The notes: generated by a model from the letters alone, not told the origin. A stretch of DNA of 64,000 nt from Flavisphingopyxis sp963800335 (GCA_963800335.1 CAWDAN010000007.1:186001-250000), one strand, 5' to 3'; positions 53,708 through 62,345 are shown, counted from the first letter of the stretch. Numbers and translations are program-made.

Positions 53708-55321
53708 ATGCTCGAATTCCCGCGCTGGAAGGTCATCGGCATCACGCTGCTGCTGATCTTCGGCATCTTGCTCGCCGTTCCCAGCATGTTGCCCGACAAG
53801 GTGGTTACGGCCTTTCCGTCATGGATGCCGAGCGAACGCATCAACCTCGGCCTCGATCTCGCCGGCGGCAGCCACATCATGCTCGAGGCGGATATCGACG
53901 ACGTCCGCAAGCAGCGGCTCGATGCGATGGAAAAGACGATCCGCACGGTCCTGCGCGGCGAGCGCGGCAAGAGCGAGAATATTGCGATCGGCGGCCTCAG
54001 CCGTGCCAATGGCAAGCTGGCCTTCATGGTCCGCGACGCGACCAAGGTCGACGAGGCGCGCGAGCGGCTCAACAACCAGACCAAGGGTGCCGGACTGTCG
54101 GGCGAACGCGACTGGGATATCGAAGTCCGCGATTCGACGCGGATCATCATGACGCCGACCGAGGCGGGCACGCGCAATTTCATCGACAACGCGATGGAAG
54201 CCGCACGCGACATCGTCGATCGCCGCGTCAACGCGCTGGGTACGCGCGAACCGACGATTGTCCGCCAGGGCGACGACCGGATCGTCGTCCAGGTTCCCGG
54301 CCTCAGCGATCCGCAGGCATTGAAGGACCTGCTCGGCCAGACTGCACGGCTCGAGTTCAAGATGGTCGACCTCAATGCCAATCCGGCCGATCTGGCCAAC
54401 GGCATCGCGCCGGTCGGCAGTGAAATCGTTCCCTATCCCGGCAACCCCACGGGCGAGCCGGTGATCGCGGTCAAGCGCCAGGTGCTGATCTCGGGCGACC
54501 AGCTGGTCGATGCGCAGCAGCAGTTCGACCAGCAGGACAACGTCCCCGTCGTGTCGATCCGTTTCGACGCGCAAGGATCGAACATCTTTGCGCGCACGAC
54601 GCAGCAGAATGTCGGCAAGCCGTTCGCCATGCTGCTCGACGGCAAGGTGCTGTCGGCGCCCAACATCAACGAACCGATCCTGGGCGGACAGGCGCAGATC
54701 AGTGGCAGCTTCACCGTCGAAAGCGCCAATGCGCTTGCCATATCGCTGCGATCGGGTTCGCTGCCGGTCAAATTGAAGGTCGTCGAGGAACGCACGGTCA
54801 AGCCCGAGCTCGGCCAGGATTCGATCGACAAGGGCGCACTCGCCGCGATCATCGCGACGATGGCGGTGCTGATCTTCATGATCGTCACCTACGGTCGTTT
54901 CGGCGTCTATGCCGATGCCGCGCTGATCATCAACATCCTGCTGATCCTGGGCATCATGGCGTTGTTCAACGCGACGCTGACGCTGCCGGGCATCGCCGGC
55001 TTCGTCCTGACGATCGGCGCGGCGGTCGACGCCAACGTGCTGATCAACGAGCGCATCCGCGAAGAGGTCAAGCGCGGGCGACGACCGATCGACGCGGTCC
55101 AGGTGGGCTACAAGGAGGCCAGCCGCGCGATTTTCGATGCCAACATCACCAACGTCATCGCCGCCGCGCTGATGTTCTGGTTCGGCACCGGGCCGATCAA
55201 GGGCTTTGCCGTCGTCCTGACGATTGGCATCGTCACATCGGTGTTCACCGCGGTGACCGTCAGCCGGATGTTCGTCGCCGGATGGTTGCGCAGCGCGCGC
55301 CCGTCGAAACTCGTCATTTAA
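53708..55321 (+). CDS. secD: Protein translocase subunit SecD
   Basis: 537-residue RND-type subunit that uses the proton gradient to pull proteins through SecYEG. It has TM1 (about 7-24), the conserved INLGLDLAGGSHIMLEAD motif, a large periplasmic head (about 45-360), and five C-terminal membrane segments with the family motifs IGAAVDANVLINERIREE and TNVIAAALMFWFGTGPIKGF. The Asp in VDANV is the conserved proton-path residue. secF follows after 12 bases. Confidence 0.97.
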   Translation: MLEFPRWKVIGITLLLIFGILLAVPSMLPDKVVTAFPSWMPSERINLGLDLAGGSHIMLEADIDDVRKQRLDAMEKTIRTVLRGERGKSENIAIGGLSRANGKLAFMVRDATKVDEARERLNNQTKGAGLSGERDWDIEVRDSTRIIMTPTEAGTRNFIDNAMEAARDIVDRRVNALGTREPTIVRQGDDRIVVQVPGLSDPQALKDLLGQTARLEFKMVDLNANPADLANGIAPVGSEIVPYPGNPTGEPVIAVKRQVLISGDQLVDAQQQFDQQDNVPVVSIRFDAQGSNIFARTTQQNVGKPFAMLLDGKVLSAPNINEPILGGQAQISGSFTVESANALAISLRSGSLPVKLKVVEERTVKPELGQDSIDKGALAAIIATMAVLIFMIVTYGRFGVYADAALIINILLILGIMALFNATLTLPGIAGFVLTIGAAVDANVLINERIREEVKRGRRPIDAVQVGYKEASRAIFDANITNVIAAALMFWFGTGPIKGFAVVLTIGIVTSVFTAVTVSRMFVAGWLRSARPSKLVI

Positions 55322-55333
55322 GGGATTAGACCC

Positions 55334-56302
55334 ATGCGTTTGCTCAAGCTCGTCCCCGACGACACCAACATCGCCTTCCTCAAATGGCGTAACGTCGCGA
55401 TGGCGATCGGCGTCAGCATGATCGTCGCATCGCTCGTGCTGACCTTCGTGCGCGGGCTCAACATGGGTGTCGACTTCGTCGGCGGCCAGTCGACCCGCGT
55501 CGAATTCTCCAAGCCGGTCGACATCACCGACGTCCGCAACAAGGCCGACGCGATCGGCATCGGCGAGGCGACGGTGCAGGAATTCGGCAGCGCCAACGAG
55601 GTGCTGATCCGCACGCCGGTGCCCAAGGGCGGCGATGATTCGGCCAATGCCGCCGCCGACAAGCTTCGTGCGGGCATCCTCAAGGCCTATCCCGATGCCA
55701 AGGTCGGCAGCGTCGATACCGTGTCGGGCAAGGTGTCGGGCGAATTGCTGCAAACCGGTGCGCTGAGCCTGGCGCTCGCGATGCTGGCAATTTCGATTTA
55801 CATCTGGTTCCGCTTCGAATGGCAGTTCGGTGCGGGCGCGCTGTTCGCGCTGTTCCACGATGTTTCACTGACCTTCGGTTTCTTTGCGCTGACGCAGCTC
55901 GAGTTCAACCTCAACATCGTCGCCGCGCTGCTGACGATCATCGGCTATTCGCTCAACGATACGATCGTGGTGTTCGACCGGATACGCGAGAACCTGAAGA
56001 AATACCGCAAGATGGACATGACCGCCTTGCTCGACCTCAGCGTCAACGAGACGCTGGCGCGCACCGTGATGACGTCCTTGACGATGATCATCGCGCTGAT
56101 CGCGCTGCTGATCTGGGGCCCGGCGGTGATTTTCGGCTTTACCGCGGCGATGCTGCTCGGCCTGTTCGTCGGGACCTATTCGAGCGTCTACATGGCGGCG
56201 CCTTGGCTGATCTGGCTGCACGTTAAATCGGACAGCTTCGTGCCGGTCGATAGCGGCGCCGGCACCGCAGAGCGCGTCGCCGACGACGGCGCGCGGGTCT
56301 GA
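55334..56302 (+). CDS. secF: Protein translocase subunit SecF
   Basis: 322-residue partner of SecD. TM1 (about 25-44) is followed by the GVDFVGGQSTRVEF motif, a short periplasmic domain, and five membrane segments with IIGYSLNDTIVVFDRIREN (conserved Asp) and VNETLARTVMTSLTMI. The last residues are hydrophilic. It forms the heterodimer with SecD; the adjacent Mth938-like gene starts eight bases later. Confidence 0.97.
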   Translation: MRLLKLVPDDTNIAFLKWRNVAMAIGVSMIVASLVLTFVRGLNMGVDFVGGQSTRVEFSKPVDITDVRNKADAIGIGEATVQEFGSANEVLIRTPVPKGGDDSANAAADKLRAGILKAYPDAKVGSVDTVSGKVSGELLQTGALSLALAMLAISIYIWFRFEWQFGAGALFALFHDVSLTFGFFALTQLEFNLNIVAALLTIIGYSLNDTIVVFDRIRENLKKYRKMDMTALLDLSVNETLARTVMTSLTMIIALIALLIWGPAVIFGFTAAMLLGLFVGTYSSVYMAAPWLIWLHVKSDSFVPVDSGAGTAERVADDGARV

Positions 56303-56309
56303 GGCCGGC

Positions 56310-56702
56310 ATGTCGATCGCGCTCCGCCGCGACGAAGCGGGCAGCGGCCCGATCGTCGAGCGGATCGAAGGCGGCGGGTTTCGCACGCAGGAGCATTATT
56401 TCGCCGACGGCGTGATGCTGACCCCGCGCCGTGCCGAGACCTGGACGGGGACGCACGACGCAGCTTCGCTTGACCGTGCGGCGATCGCCCAGCTGCTGGC
56501 GATCTGGGGCGAGGGGCTGCCCGAATTCATCGTCCTCGGCACCGGAAGCACGCAGATATTCCCGTCTGGAGCGTTGCGTCGCGCGCTCGAGAGCGAAGGT
56601 ATCGGGCTCGAGATCATGGATAGCCGCGCCGCGGCACGCGCCTGGTCGGTGCTGCGCGCCGAGGACCGCGAGATCGCCGCACTGCTGTTGCCGCTGCGCT
56701 AA
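56310..56702 (+). CDS. Mth938-like domain (DUF498) protein
   Basis: 130-residue single-domain protein of the Mth938/NDUFAF3-like fold. Visible marks are RIEGGGFRTQEHYFADGVML near the N-terminus, EFIVLGTGSTQIFPSGAL with the conserved Gly-rich loop, and GIGLEIMDSRAAARAWSVL. The mitochondrial relative helps assemble complex I, and the bacterial function is unknown. Location directly after secDF is a known alphaproteobacterial arrangement. The stop overlaps the convergent glycosyltransferase stop by four bases. Confidence 0.88.
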   Translation: MSIALRRDEAGSGPIVERIEGGGFRTQEHYFADGVMLTPRRAETWTGTHDAASLDRAAIAQLLAIWGEGLPEFIVLGTGSTQIFPSGALRRALESEGIGLEIMDSRAAARAWSVLRAEDREIAALLLPLR

Positions 56703-57862
56703 AGCCCGGCGCTGGTTCGCCAGAAGGCGGCAAGTTCGCGGCCGTTCGTGCTCCAGTCGAACCGTTCGCGTACCGTTGCCGATACCGCCGATTGCGTCGG
56801 CGGATCGGCGAGGATGGCTGAGACTGCCGAAACGACTTCCTCGACATCCCAGCCGACAATCCGGCCGGCGACGGGATCGCGCACCAGTTCGCGTGCGCCG
56901 CCAGCGCCGGTGATGACGAGCGGCGTACCGCATGCGAGCGATTCGACCCACGCGTTGGCGAGGCCTTCGGATTCGGACGGCATCACGGTGACGTCGGCAG
57001 CTGCGTAGAGCGCGGGGAGATCGGCATTAGCTACGGGGCCGAGAAACTGGACGCGCGCTTCGACGCCAATCTCTCTTGCAATCGCGCGATATTCGGCTTC
57101 CTTTTCACCCGCACCAGCGACCAGCAGGGTCGCTTCGGGAAGCTCGACAAGAGCCTCGATCACGAGATCCTGGCGCTTGCGTTCGATCAGCGCGCCGACG
57201 CACAGCAGTACGGGACCGGTGAGGCCGCGCGCGGTCTTGGCGGCGGTCCGGTCGAGCGGGCGGAAGCGATCGTGATCGAGCCCGGTATAATGGACCGCAA
57301 TCTTGTCCGCTTCCATGCCGAGCGCGACCATGTCGGCCTTGAGCGCTTCGGAGACGGCCAGCGAGCGCGCGGCCGCAGCGCCCGTCGCGCGGACCTGTTC
57401 GGAACTGTGTCTGCGATGGCCCCAATGGCTGATGTCGGCGCCGCGCGCCTTGGCGATGAAGGGCACGCCTAACCTGGTGCCAATGCGCATCGCGGCAGGG
57501 CCGTCGGGATAATAGAATTGCGCGTCGATCAGGTCGGGCGCGAGCTGCCGGGCCAGCGGCATGACTGCGCGCGCGATGAGAGCAGGGTTCCAGCGGCCGC
57601 TGAAGCCCGGAAGCAGGCGAAAGCGCGGGCGGTGGACGGTGAGACCGTGGCGCAGTTCGACGTGCGGCAGGTTGGCAAGCGCGGCATAGCGCGGATGCGC
57701 CGAGAGCGGCCAAGGCGGGAGGCCGAGCGGCGCGACGACGGTGAGGTCGATCGCATCGTCCTTCGCCGCTTCGCGTAGCGATCGTTCGACGAAGCCGCCG
57801 AAATCGGGCCGCGCCGCATCGGGAAACAGCGTCGCGATCGACAGGACGCGGAGCCGCGCCAT
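56699..57862 (-). CDS. Group 1 (GT4-type) glycosyltransferase
   Basis: 387-residue GT-B fold enzyme. The N-terminal acceptor domain starts MARLRVLSIATLFPD, with GGFVERSLREAAK and KARGADISHWGHRR. The C-terminal donor domain has VGALIERKRQDLVIEAL, GAGEKEAEYRAIA and the E-x7-E motif region MPSESEGLANAWVESLACG. It probably transfers a sugar to a cell-surface polysaccharide or lipid; the specificity is unknown and no polysaccharide cluster is nearby. The start is two bases after the XRE regulator stop, so the two may be co-transcribed. Confidence 0.9.
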   Translation of the reverse strand: MARLRVLSIATLFPDAARPDFGGFVERSLREAAKDDAIDLTVVAPLGLPPWPLSAHPRYAALANLPHVELRHGLTVHRPRFRLLPGFSGRWNPALIARAVMPLARQLAPDLIDAQFYYPDGPAAMRIGTRLGVPFIAKARGADISHWGHRRHSSEQVRATGAAAARSLAVSEALKADMVALGMEADKIAVHYTGLDHDRFRPLDRTAAKTARGLTGPVLLCVGALIERKRQDLVIEALVELPEATLLVAGAGEKEAEYRAIAREIGVEARVQFLGPVANADLPALYAAADVTVMPSESEGLANAWVESLACGTPLVITGAGGARELVRDPVAGRIVGWDVEEVVSAVSAILADPPTQSAVSATVRERFDWSTNGRELAAFWRTSAGL

Positions 57863-57864
57863 CC

Positions 57865-58428
57865 TTAGAGGTCGCGGACCAGCCGCGCCGCGACCGCCAG
57901 CCAGGGCGGATTGGCGACGACCTGCTGGCGCGTGCCCGTGCCGAGCGGGAGGAGGTGGAGCTTCTCGCCATCCATCCCGATCAACCGGCCGAAGACGAAG
58001 CGCCCCGCCGGACGCGGGACGAGGACATCGCGGTTGAGCGCGCTCGCATAATCGTCGGCCTTGAGCGGGCGGCACCAGACATGGTCGCCGCTGCGATAGT
58101 CGCCGACCCCGCCGGTCACACGCAGCGCGAGCATGTCTTCGCCGATCCGCTGCGGACTGAGCGGCTCTGGCCGCGTCGGCGCGTGCGCACCGTCGGGGGT
58201 GAGCAGCGCGGTGACCTCGTGCTGCGTCTCGTCGGGCATGCTGACGAGCTCGGCGGACGACACGCCAAGCGCATCGGCAATGCGGTTGAGCCAGTCGATC
58301 GACAGCGTCCGCGTGCCCGTTTCGAGCCGCCCGATCGTCTGCGGCGTGGTCGGCGGATCGCAGCGCCGGGCGACGTCGTCGAGCGTCAGCCGTTTGGCGC
58401 GGCGGACCGAGCGGATCGAATTGATCAT
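57865..58428 (-). CDS. XRE-family regulator with S24-like C-terminal domain
   Basis: 187-residue regulator. The N-terminal helix-turn-helix (about 3-62: RRAKRLTLDDVARRC, TTPQTIGRLETGTRTLSIDW, ALGVSSAEL) should bind DNA. The C-terminal part (about 92-187: MLALRVTGGVGDYRSGDHVW, KLHLLPLG) resembles the LexA/CI peptidase S24 fold, but the usual GDSM catalytic serine is not seen, so self-cleavage is unlikely. GGGAG precedes the ATG. It is divergent from a DUF6456 gene; a palindrome AACCG-ATA-CGGTT at 58449-58461 between them could be its operator. Possibly a repressor of the RogA type (inference). Confidence 0.85.
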   Translation of the reverse strand: MINSIRSVRRAKRLTLDDVARRCDPPTTPQTIGRLETGTRTLSIDWLNRIADALGVSSAELVSMPDETQHEVTALLTPDGAHAPTRPEPLSPQRIGEDMLALRVTGGVGDYRSGDHVWCRPLKADDYASALNRDVLVPRPAGRFVFGRLIGMDGEKLHLLPLGTGTRQQVVANPPWLAVAARLVRDL

Positions 58429-58448
58429 TTCAGGCTCCCATATGCATG

Positions 58449-58461
58449 AACCGATACGGTT
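58449..58461. promoter_or_regulatory. Palindrome in XRE/DUF6456 divergent region
   Basis: AACCGATACGGTT is a perfect 5-bp inverted repeat with a three-base centre, 21 bases upstream of the XRE regulator start. It is a candidate operator for that regulator. Confidence 0.4.
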
Positions 58462-58465
58462 TGTT

Positions 58466-58483
58466 CTTTCCTACAATTTGTTC
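58466..58483 (+). promoter_or_regulatory. Motif copy B upstream of DUF6456 gene
   Basis: CTTTCCTACAATTTGTTC, ending 42 bases before the DUF6456 ATG. It matches copy A upstream of the endolysin gene (52760-52780). It lies between the divergent XRE and DUF6456 genes. Confidence 0.45.
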
Positions 58484-58525
58484 CCAATGGCAAGGCTCTG
58501 GCGATTCGATCGAACAGGAGTCGTC

Positions 58526-59056
58526 ATGCCCCGAACCAAGCCGCTTGCCCGTCGCAATGTCCCCGCCGCCGCCAATCGGACGCTGGTCGACCGACCACAT
58601 CCCGACGACCGGATCGATCCAGGCAAGGCGGGGCGACCGGGGACAATCCGCCGCGTGACCGTGAACCTGCGCGAGAACCCGATCGATTGGCTCCATGCGC
58701 GCGGCCATCTGAACGATCGACAGTTCGCCGCAGGAGCGCGGTTGCGAACCGACTTCGAACGCGCGCAGCTTGGCGCGCGCACGACGATGCAGTGGGACGG
58801 GGCAGGGACGGGCGGAGGACGTCGCGGAGCGCCGGGCGCGCCCGATCGTTCGGCCAAGACGATCGATGCCAAGCGGAGGTTCGAGGGTGCTCTGGCCGCC
58901 GCCGGGCCAGGCCTGTCCGACATATTGTGGCGGATCGCGTGCGAGGGCGAGGCGATGGGCGCGGCGGAAAAGGGACTTGGCTGGCCGAGCCGGTCGGGGC
59001 GGTTGGTGCTGACGCTCGCGCTCGACCGCGTCGCGGGGTTCTACGGCCTGGGCTAG
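58526..59056 (+). CDS. DUF6456 domain-containing protein (possible GafY-like regulator)
   Basis: 176-residue protein. The start at 58526 (MPRTKPLARRNV) follows AGGAG. The basic, Pro/Arg-rich N-terminus (about 1-45) looks disordered and DNA-friendly. The DUF6456 domain (about 45-176) shows RRVTVNLRENPIDWLHARG, DRQFAAGARLRTDFERAQL, RTTMQWDGAG, LSDILWRIACEGEAMGAAEK and RSGRLVLTLALDRVAGFYG, an alpha-helical fold with a helix-turn-helix-like end. My recollection is that this domain occurs in GafY/GafA, activators of gene transfer agents; if so this is a candidate GTA activator. The divergent XRE gene could repress it. Confidence 0.75.
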   Translation: MPRTKPLARRNVPAAANRTLVDRPHPDDRIDPGKAGRPGTIRRVTVNLRENPIDWLHARGHLNDRQFAAGARLRTDFERAQLGARTTMQWDGAGTGGGRRGAPGAPDRSAKTIDAKRRFEGALAAAGPGLSDILWRIACEGEAMGAAEKGLGWPSRSGRLVLTLALDRVAGFYGLG

Positions 59057-60849
59057 CTGCCCAGCGTCTCGACCATTTCAGCGAGTTCGAGCCAGCGTTC
59101 CTCGGCCGCGTCCTTTTCGCGTTGCAGTTCGGTCAGCTGAGCCGTCAGCTTTTCGAACAATTCGGGATCGTTGGCGTAGAGGTCGGGGTTCGACAGGTTG
59201 GTCTCTACCTCGGCGATGCGCGCCTCGATCTCCTCGATCCGGCCGGGCAGCAGGTCGTAGTCGCGCTGGTCCTTGTAGCTCAGCTTGGCGGGACGTTGCG
59301 CCGGTTGAGCGGGAGCAGGTGATGCCGCCTGCTTCGACCGGCCTTTGGACTTGGCGGATTGCTGCGGGCGCCGTTTGGCTTCCCAATCAGCATAGCCGCC
59401 CGCGACGATGTCGACGCTGCCGCTGCCGTCGAGGCCAAGCGTGACGGTCACCGTGCGGTCGAGAAAGTCGCGATCGTGGCTGACGATGAGGACGGTGCCG
59501 TCATAGTCGGCGATCACTTCCTGCAGCAGGTCGAGCGTTTCGAGGTCGAGATCGTTGGTCGGCTCGTCGAGGACGAGCAGGTTCGATGCGCGGGCGAATT
59601 CGCGTGCCAGCAGGAGGCGCGATTTCTCTCCTCCCGACAGGATGCGGATCGGCGTATCGACGATCGCCGGGTCGAACAGGAACTCCTTCAAATATCCCTG
59701 GATGTGCTTCTTGACGCCGCGCACCTCGATCCAGTCGCCGCCCTCGGCAATCACGTCGCGGACGGTCTTGTTGCCCGACAGCAATGCGCGCTGCTGGTCG
59801 ATGATGATGCCTTCGAGCGTCTTGGCGCGAACGACGGTGCCGCTGTCGGGTTCGATCTCGCCGGTCAGCAACTTGATCAGCGTCGTCTTGCCCGCACCAT
59901 TGGCGCCGACGATGCCGATCCGGTCGCCGCGCTGGATGCGCAGCGTGAAGTCGCGGATCACCGTCCGGTCTCCGTAGGACTTGCTGACCTTGTCGGCGGT
60001 GATGACCGCCTTGGTGCGGACGTCGTCGCTGGCGATGCCGAGCTTCGCCGCGCCGGGCGGGCCCATCATCGCGGCGCGTTGCGCGCGCATTTCATAGAGC
60101 TTGGCAAGGCGGCCCTGGTTGCGCTTGCGCCGCGCGGTGACGCCGCGTTCGAGCCAGTGCGCCTCCAGTTTGAGGCGTGCATCGAGCCGGTCGGCCTGCT
60201 TGGCCTCGTCGGCGTAGATCTTTTCGGTCCACGCCTCGAACCCGCCATAGCCGACTTCTAGGCGGCGCAGCTGGCCGCGATCGAGCCACAGGGTCTGGCG
60301 CGTCAGCCGCGTCAGGAAGGTGCGGTCGTGGCTGATCACGACGAACGCGCCTTTATAGGCATCGAGCCACGATTCGAGCCAGTCGATCGCCGCCAGGTCG
60401 AGATGGTTGGTCGGCTCGTCGAGCAGCAGGACGTCGGGCTCGCTGGCGAGAGCGCGGCAGATCGCGGCGCGCCGTCGCTCGCCGCCACTGGCGCTGGCGG
60501 CGTCCTTGCCAAGGTCGATGCCGAGCTGGTCGGCGATCGCCTCGACCGCATAATCGGGTGGGCCGTCGGGGCCGTGGATCGCATAATCTCGCAACGTCGC
60601 AAAGGCGGCGAGGTCTGGATTCTGTTCGAGGATGACGACATGCGTGCCCGGCACGATCGTGCGCGTACCCTCGTCGCTTTCGAGCGTGCCAGCGATCAGT
60701 TTGAGCAGCGTCGTCTTGCCCGCGCCGTTGCGACCGATCAGTGCGAGCCGGTCGCGCGCGCCGATGTGCAGGTCGAGATTGCGCAGCAGCCAGCCGCCGC
60801 CCTGCTGGAGACCGAGGTTTTCGTAAGAGAGGATCGGGGCTGCGGCCAT
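59053..60849 (-). CDS. uup: ABC-F family ATPase, Uup-like
   Basis: 598-residue soluble protein with two ABC domains in one chain and no membrane domain. The first domain has Walker A GRNGAGKTT, signature SGGERRRAAI and Walker B LLLDEPTNHLDL. The second has GANGAGKTT, LSGGEKSRLLLA and VLDEPTNDLDL. A basic interdomain linker lies between them. The C-terminal domain (about 510-598) is the Uup coiled coil (SYKDQRDYDLLPGRIEEIEA, with a Glu-rich helix). ABC-F proteins act on ribosomes and DNA-branch processing; Uup affects transposon excision. The stop overlaps the DUF6456 stop by four bases. Confidence 0.95.
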   Translation of the reverse strand: MAAAPILSYENLGLQQGGGWLLRNLDLHIGARDRLALIGRNGAGKTTLLKLIAGTLESDEGTRTIVPGTHVVILEQNPDLAAFATLRDYAIHGPDGPPDYAVEAIADQLGIDLGKDAASASGGERRRAAICRALASEPDVLLLDEPTNHLDLAAIDWLESWLDAYKGAFVVISHDRTFLTRLTRQTLWLDRGQLRRLEVGYGGFEAWTEKIYADEAKQADRLDARLKLEAHWLERGVTARRKRNQGRLAKLYEMRAQRAAMMGPPGAAKLGIASDDVRTKAVITADKVSKSYGDRTVIRDFTLRIQRGDRIGIVGANGAGKTTLIKLLTGEIEPDSGTVVRAKTLEGIIIDQQRALLSGNKTVRDVIAEGGDWIEVRGVKKHIQGYLKEFLFDPAIVDTPIRILSGGEKSRLLLAREFARASNLLVLDEPTNDLDLETLDLLQEVIADYDGTVLIVSHDRDFLDRTVTVTLGLDGSGSVDIVAGGYADWEAKRRPQQSAKSKGRSKQAASPAPAQPAQRPAKLSYKDQRDYDLLPGRIEEIEARIAEVETNLSNPDLYANDPELFEKLTAQLTELQREKDAAEERWLELAEMVETLGS

Positions 60850-60861
60850 GTCGCGCCGCTC

Positions 60862-60924
60862 GCTAGAGCATTTTCAAGCCGGGTGGAACAGCCGGCGACT
60901 TGGAAAATGCGCAAGAGACAAAGC
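60862..60924. repeat. Alphaproteobacterial-type intergenic inverted repeat
   Basis: GCATTTTCAAG at 60868-60878 pairs with CTTGGAAAATGC at 60899-60910 (one bulged base), with an inner CCGG/CCGG. The flanking TAGA and GCAAGAGACAAA resemble, from memory, a repeat common between genes in Rhizobiales and Methylobacterium. It lies between the divergent uup and SIMPL genes. Confidence 0.55.
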
Positions 60925-61010
60925 GCCGCCTATTCAGGGCGCGGCAAGGGAACAGCGGGCAGGCCCGCCCGTTAAAGAACCGAAACGATTTACGACCACA
61001 GGAGATTTCC

Positions 61011-61745
61011 ATGCGTGTTGCCCTTGCTCTCGCCGCCCTTTCGCTGACTGCCGTGCCGACCGCGCTGATCGCGCAGGTCCAGCCGGTCATGCAGATCGAG
61101 GGGGATTTGCCGCTGCTGACGCTCGCCATTACCGAGTCGATCGATGCCAAGCCCGACACCGCGACGATCGGCGCGGGGGTGCAGACGATCGCGCCGACCG
61201 CGACCGAGGCGCTGAGGCTCAATTCGGTCAAGATGGATGCGCTGATCAAGGCGGTGAAAGCGCGCGGCGTCGCCGACAAGGACATCCAGACGACGGGAAT
61301 CAGCCTCAGTCCGCAATATGATTACGAGGGGCGGCAGAACGGCCAGCCGCCGCGCTTCGTCGGCTATCAGGTGTCGAACGAGGTCCGCGTGAAGACACGC
61401 GACATCGCCAAACTCGGCACGATGCTCGACGCGCTCGTCGCGGCCGGCGGGACCAATATCAACGGCCCCAGTTTCTCGATCGACGCCGACGCGGCGATCA
61501 AGACCGAGGCGCGCACGCGCGCGCTGCGCAAGGCGCGCGAGCAGGCGCAATTCTATGCGGCGCAGACCGGCTATTCGTCGGTCCGACTGGTCAGCATCAC
61601 CGAATCGCAGGGCTATAGCGGCGGGCCGCCGATGCCTCAGGCGATGGAAATGCGCGTGATGGATGCCTCGGCCAAGGCTCCGGTCGAGCCGGGCCAGGTA
61701 TCGACGGCGGTCAACCTGACGGTGCAGTACCGGCTGGTGAAGTAA
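61011..61745 (+). CDS. SIMPL (DUF541) domain periplasmic protein
   Basis: 244-residue precursor with a signal peptide (VALALAALSLTAVPTALIAQ). The DUF541/SIMPL domain includes ITESIDAKPDTATIGAGVQT, VADKDIQTTGISLSPQYDYE and SFSIDADAAIKTEARTRALR. AGGAG precedes the ATG. Bacterial members (YggE, BP26) are periplasmic oligomers linked to oxidative-stress resistance; function here is inferred only from that family. Confidence 0.92.
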   Translation: MRVALALAALSLTAVPTALIAQVQPVMQIEGDLPLLTLAITESIDAKPDTATIGAGVQTIAPTATEALRLNSVKMDALIKAVKARGVADKDIQTTGISLSPQYDYEGRQNGQPPRFVGYQVSNEVRVKTRDIAKLGTMLDALVAAGGTNINGPSFSIDADAAIKTEARTRALRKAREQAQFYAAQTGYSSVRLVSITESQGYSGGPPMPQAMEMRVMDASAKAPVEPGQVSTAVNLTVQYRLVK

Positions 61746-61766
61746 GGCTCTCACTCGGGAGCTTGC

Positions 61767-62345
61767 TCAGCTCGCCTCCGGCTCGAGCCATGGCCATGGG
61801 CGTTCGCGAAACCATTTGGTGATGATGTATTTGCGCCCCTGGCGCACGCGCATGCCGTGGTGGAGCGTTGCCGGGTTGACCTGCCCGTCGGGAGTCAGAT
61901 TGTCCCAGGCGACGAGGCGGCCGGTGGTCGGGCGGATGATCTTGCCGGTCGCCTTGAAGCGCGTGCCGCCGCCGGCCTCTGGCTCGTTGAGGTAGATCAT
62001 CATCGTCCAGGTCCGCTGGCCAGAGTCGCTGCAGTGTTCGACATAGCCCGCGCCGCCGGGTTCGAAATAGTCGGTGTGGAACTTGAATTCCTGCCCGGCC
62101 TCGTAGCGCTGGCCCTGGAGCGGCTCGCCGAACGCTCGGTCGATCCCGGCAAGATTGCACAGGCGGGCGTCGATCGTCGCAATGAGCGGATCGGTGTGAT
62201 CGAGGTCGCAGGTCATGCTCGTGCGAAATCCGGGATCGCCGATATCGTCGGCGATCGTCGAGGGACGCACGTTGCGGTCGATCATCGCGGCGAGATCGGC
62301 GCATTCATCGTTCCCGAGGAATCGCGGCAGGATGAACTGGGTCAA
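61767..62345 (-). CDS. 2OG-Fe(II) oxygenase (prolyl 4-hydroxylase-like)
   Basis: 192-residue dioxygenase of the P4Hc type. Iron ligands are His and Asp in FKFHTDYFEPGG and the distal His in TLHHGMRVRQG. The 2-oxoglutarate-binding Lys lies in KYIITKWFRERPW. GQRTWTMMIYLNEPEAGGGT is the central strand signature. It probably hydroxylates a protein side chain; the substrate is unknown. It is convergent with the SIMPL gene. Confidence 0.92.
   Translation of the reverse strand: MTQFILPRFLGNDECADLAAMIDRNVRPSTIADDIGDPGFRTSMTCDLDHTDPLIATIDARLCNLAGIDRAFGEPLQGQRYEAGQEFKFHTDYFEPGGAGYVEHCSDSGQRTWTMMIYLNEPEAGGGTRFKATGKIIRPTTGRLVAWDNLTPDGQVNPATLHHGMRVRQGRKYIITKWFRERPWPWLEPEAS

Noticed and set aside
53819..55858. 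679-codon open frame antisense to secD/secF
   Set aside because: Charged, low-complexity translation and complete overlap with SecD and SecF.
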